Shown here piece by piece: positions 42,160-42,336 of a stretch of 42,336 nucleotides of DNA. The translations under genes and the position numbers were made by a program. Position 1 is the first letter of the stretch. Each line of letters opens with the position of its first letter. Below the pieces are notes generated by a model. The model was not told the DNA's origin. It saw only the letters and a list, made by a program, of their open reading frames with translations, and ran no database searches. The stretch spans positions 1 through 42,336 of the forward strand of contig NZ_CAMLIX010000014.1 of assembly GCF_946479975.1 (NCBI RefSeq), given 5' to 3'. This DNA comes from an uncultured Flavobacterium sp. (lineage in GTDB: Bacteria > Bacteroidota > Bacteroidia > Flavobacteriales > Flavobacteriaceae).

Positions 42160-42167
42160 TAAATTTG
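42160..42167 (+). promoter_or_regulatory. Predicted -7 box for the partial membrane gene
   Basis: TAAATTTG matches TAnnTTTG, 18 nt before the ATG at 42186. Confidence 0.45.
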
Positions 42168-42185
42168 CTAAAAATTTTTAAAACT

Positions 42186-42336
42186 ATGTTTAGTCAAGGA
42201 CAAATACTATTTGGAGTCTGTTTTTTTATTGCATTCGTAATCATAATGATTTTTGCTTATCGAAAGGATTTAGCTTTACATAAAATCTTTTACAAAGGAA
42301 ATTACAAAGTATTACTTGTTTTTTTACTTTTTATTG
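42186..42336 (+). CDS. Membrane protein, partial at window end
   Basis: An open frame of 50 codons runs off the window. It begins MFSQGQILFGVCFFIAF and shows one membrane helix (about 7-24, with IAFVIIMIFAY), a short basic segment RKDLALHKIFYKGNYK and the start of a second helix (VLLVFLLFI). This two-helix pattern with a KIFYKG linker is common in small unknown proteins of Flavobacteriia. A -7 box just upstream supports it as a real gene. Confidence 0.6.
   Translation, partial: MFSQGQILFGVCFFIAFVIIMIFAYRKDLALHKIFYKGNYKVLLVFLLFI

Overview
The window looks like chromosome of a Flavobacterium or a close relative (Bacteroidota). The DNA is AT-rich. The best promoters match the Bacteroidota consensus (about TTTG, then TAnnTTTG), and gene content is typical of the group: a Nudix-type AraR, META and DUF4251 proteins, a LETM1-related protein, a flexirubin-type flavin enzyme, and many short intergenic inverted repeats. 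No phage, IS transposase, CRISPR array or rRNA was seen.

Layout. (1) 1-840: four near-identical small-RNA units (the first cut by the window edge), three with a matching upstream promoter and operator block. (2) 930-5510: housekeeping genes on the minus strand (sodA, pth, rplY, prs), tRNA-Leu(CAA) on the plus strand, and an OsmC-like gene. (3) 5670-14190: L-arabinose genes, with araB-araD-araA and a lipoprotein aldose epimerase in one direction, a secreted GH51 arabinofuranosidase, and a degenerate-Nudix AraR. (4) 14290-20830: a GntR regulator divergent from galM-galK-galT, then an SGLT-like sodium/sugar symporter. Five copies of TAARTGT-N7-ACAYTWR tie araB, abfA, araR and the symporter into one regulon. 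(5) 21090-27270: a probable non-phosphorylating 6-deoxyhexose (L-fucose type) pathway with two SDRs, a UxaA-family dehydratase, a FAH-family hydrolase, a RhaM-like mutarotase and an AraC regulator. (6) 27410-32480: a secreted protein of unknown function, a halogenase-like flavoprotein, an in-frame chimera of the start of an aromatic amino acid lyase with a GH18 chitinase, and three small envelope proteins. (7) 32690-39000: sodC, a LETM1-related protein, beta carbonic anhydrase, a SulP transporter, a small exported protein, and divergent dps and oxyR. (8) 39030-42336: a small conserved protein, mnmD, ilvE, a MazG-like protein and the start of a membrane protein.

How the genes fit together. The arabinose block covers polymer trimming outside the cytoplasm, uptake, mutarotation and the isomerase-kinase-epimerase route. 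The galactose block completes the Leloir pathway. The 6-deoxyhexose operon would yield pyruvate plus lactate, but no lactonase is visible. Carbonic anhydrase next to SulP suggests bicarbonate supply. OxyR, Dps, two superoxide dismutases and OsmC form a scattered oxidative-stress set.

The two most notable observations are the sRNA array, with GNRA-capped terminators, a covarying stem and fixed promoter geometry, and the lyase-chitinase chimera, which looks like the scar of a large deletion.
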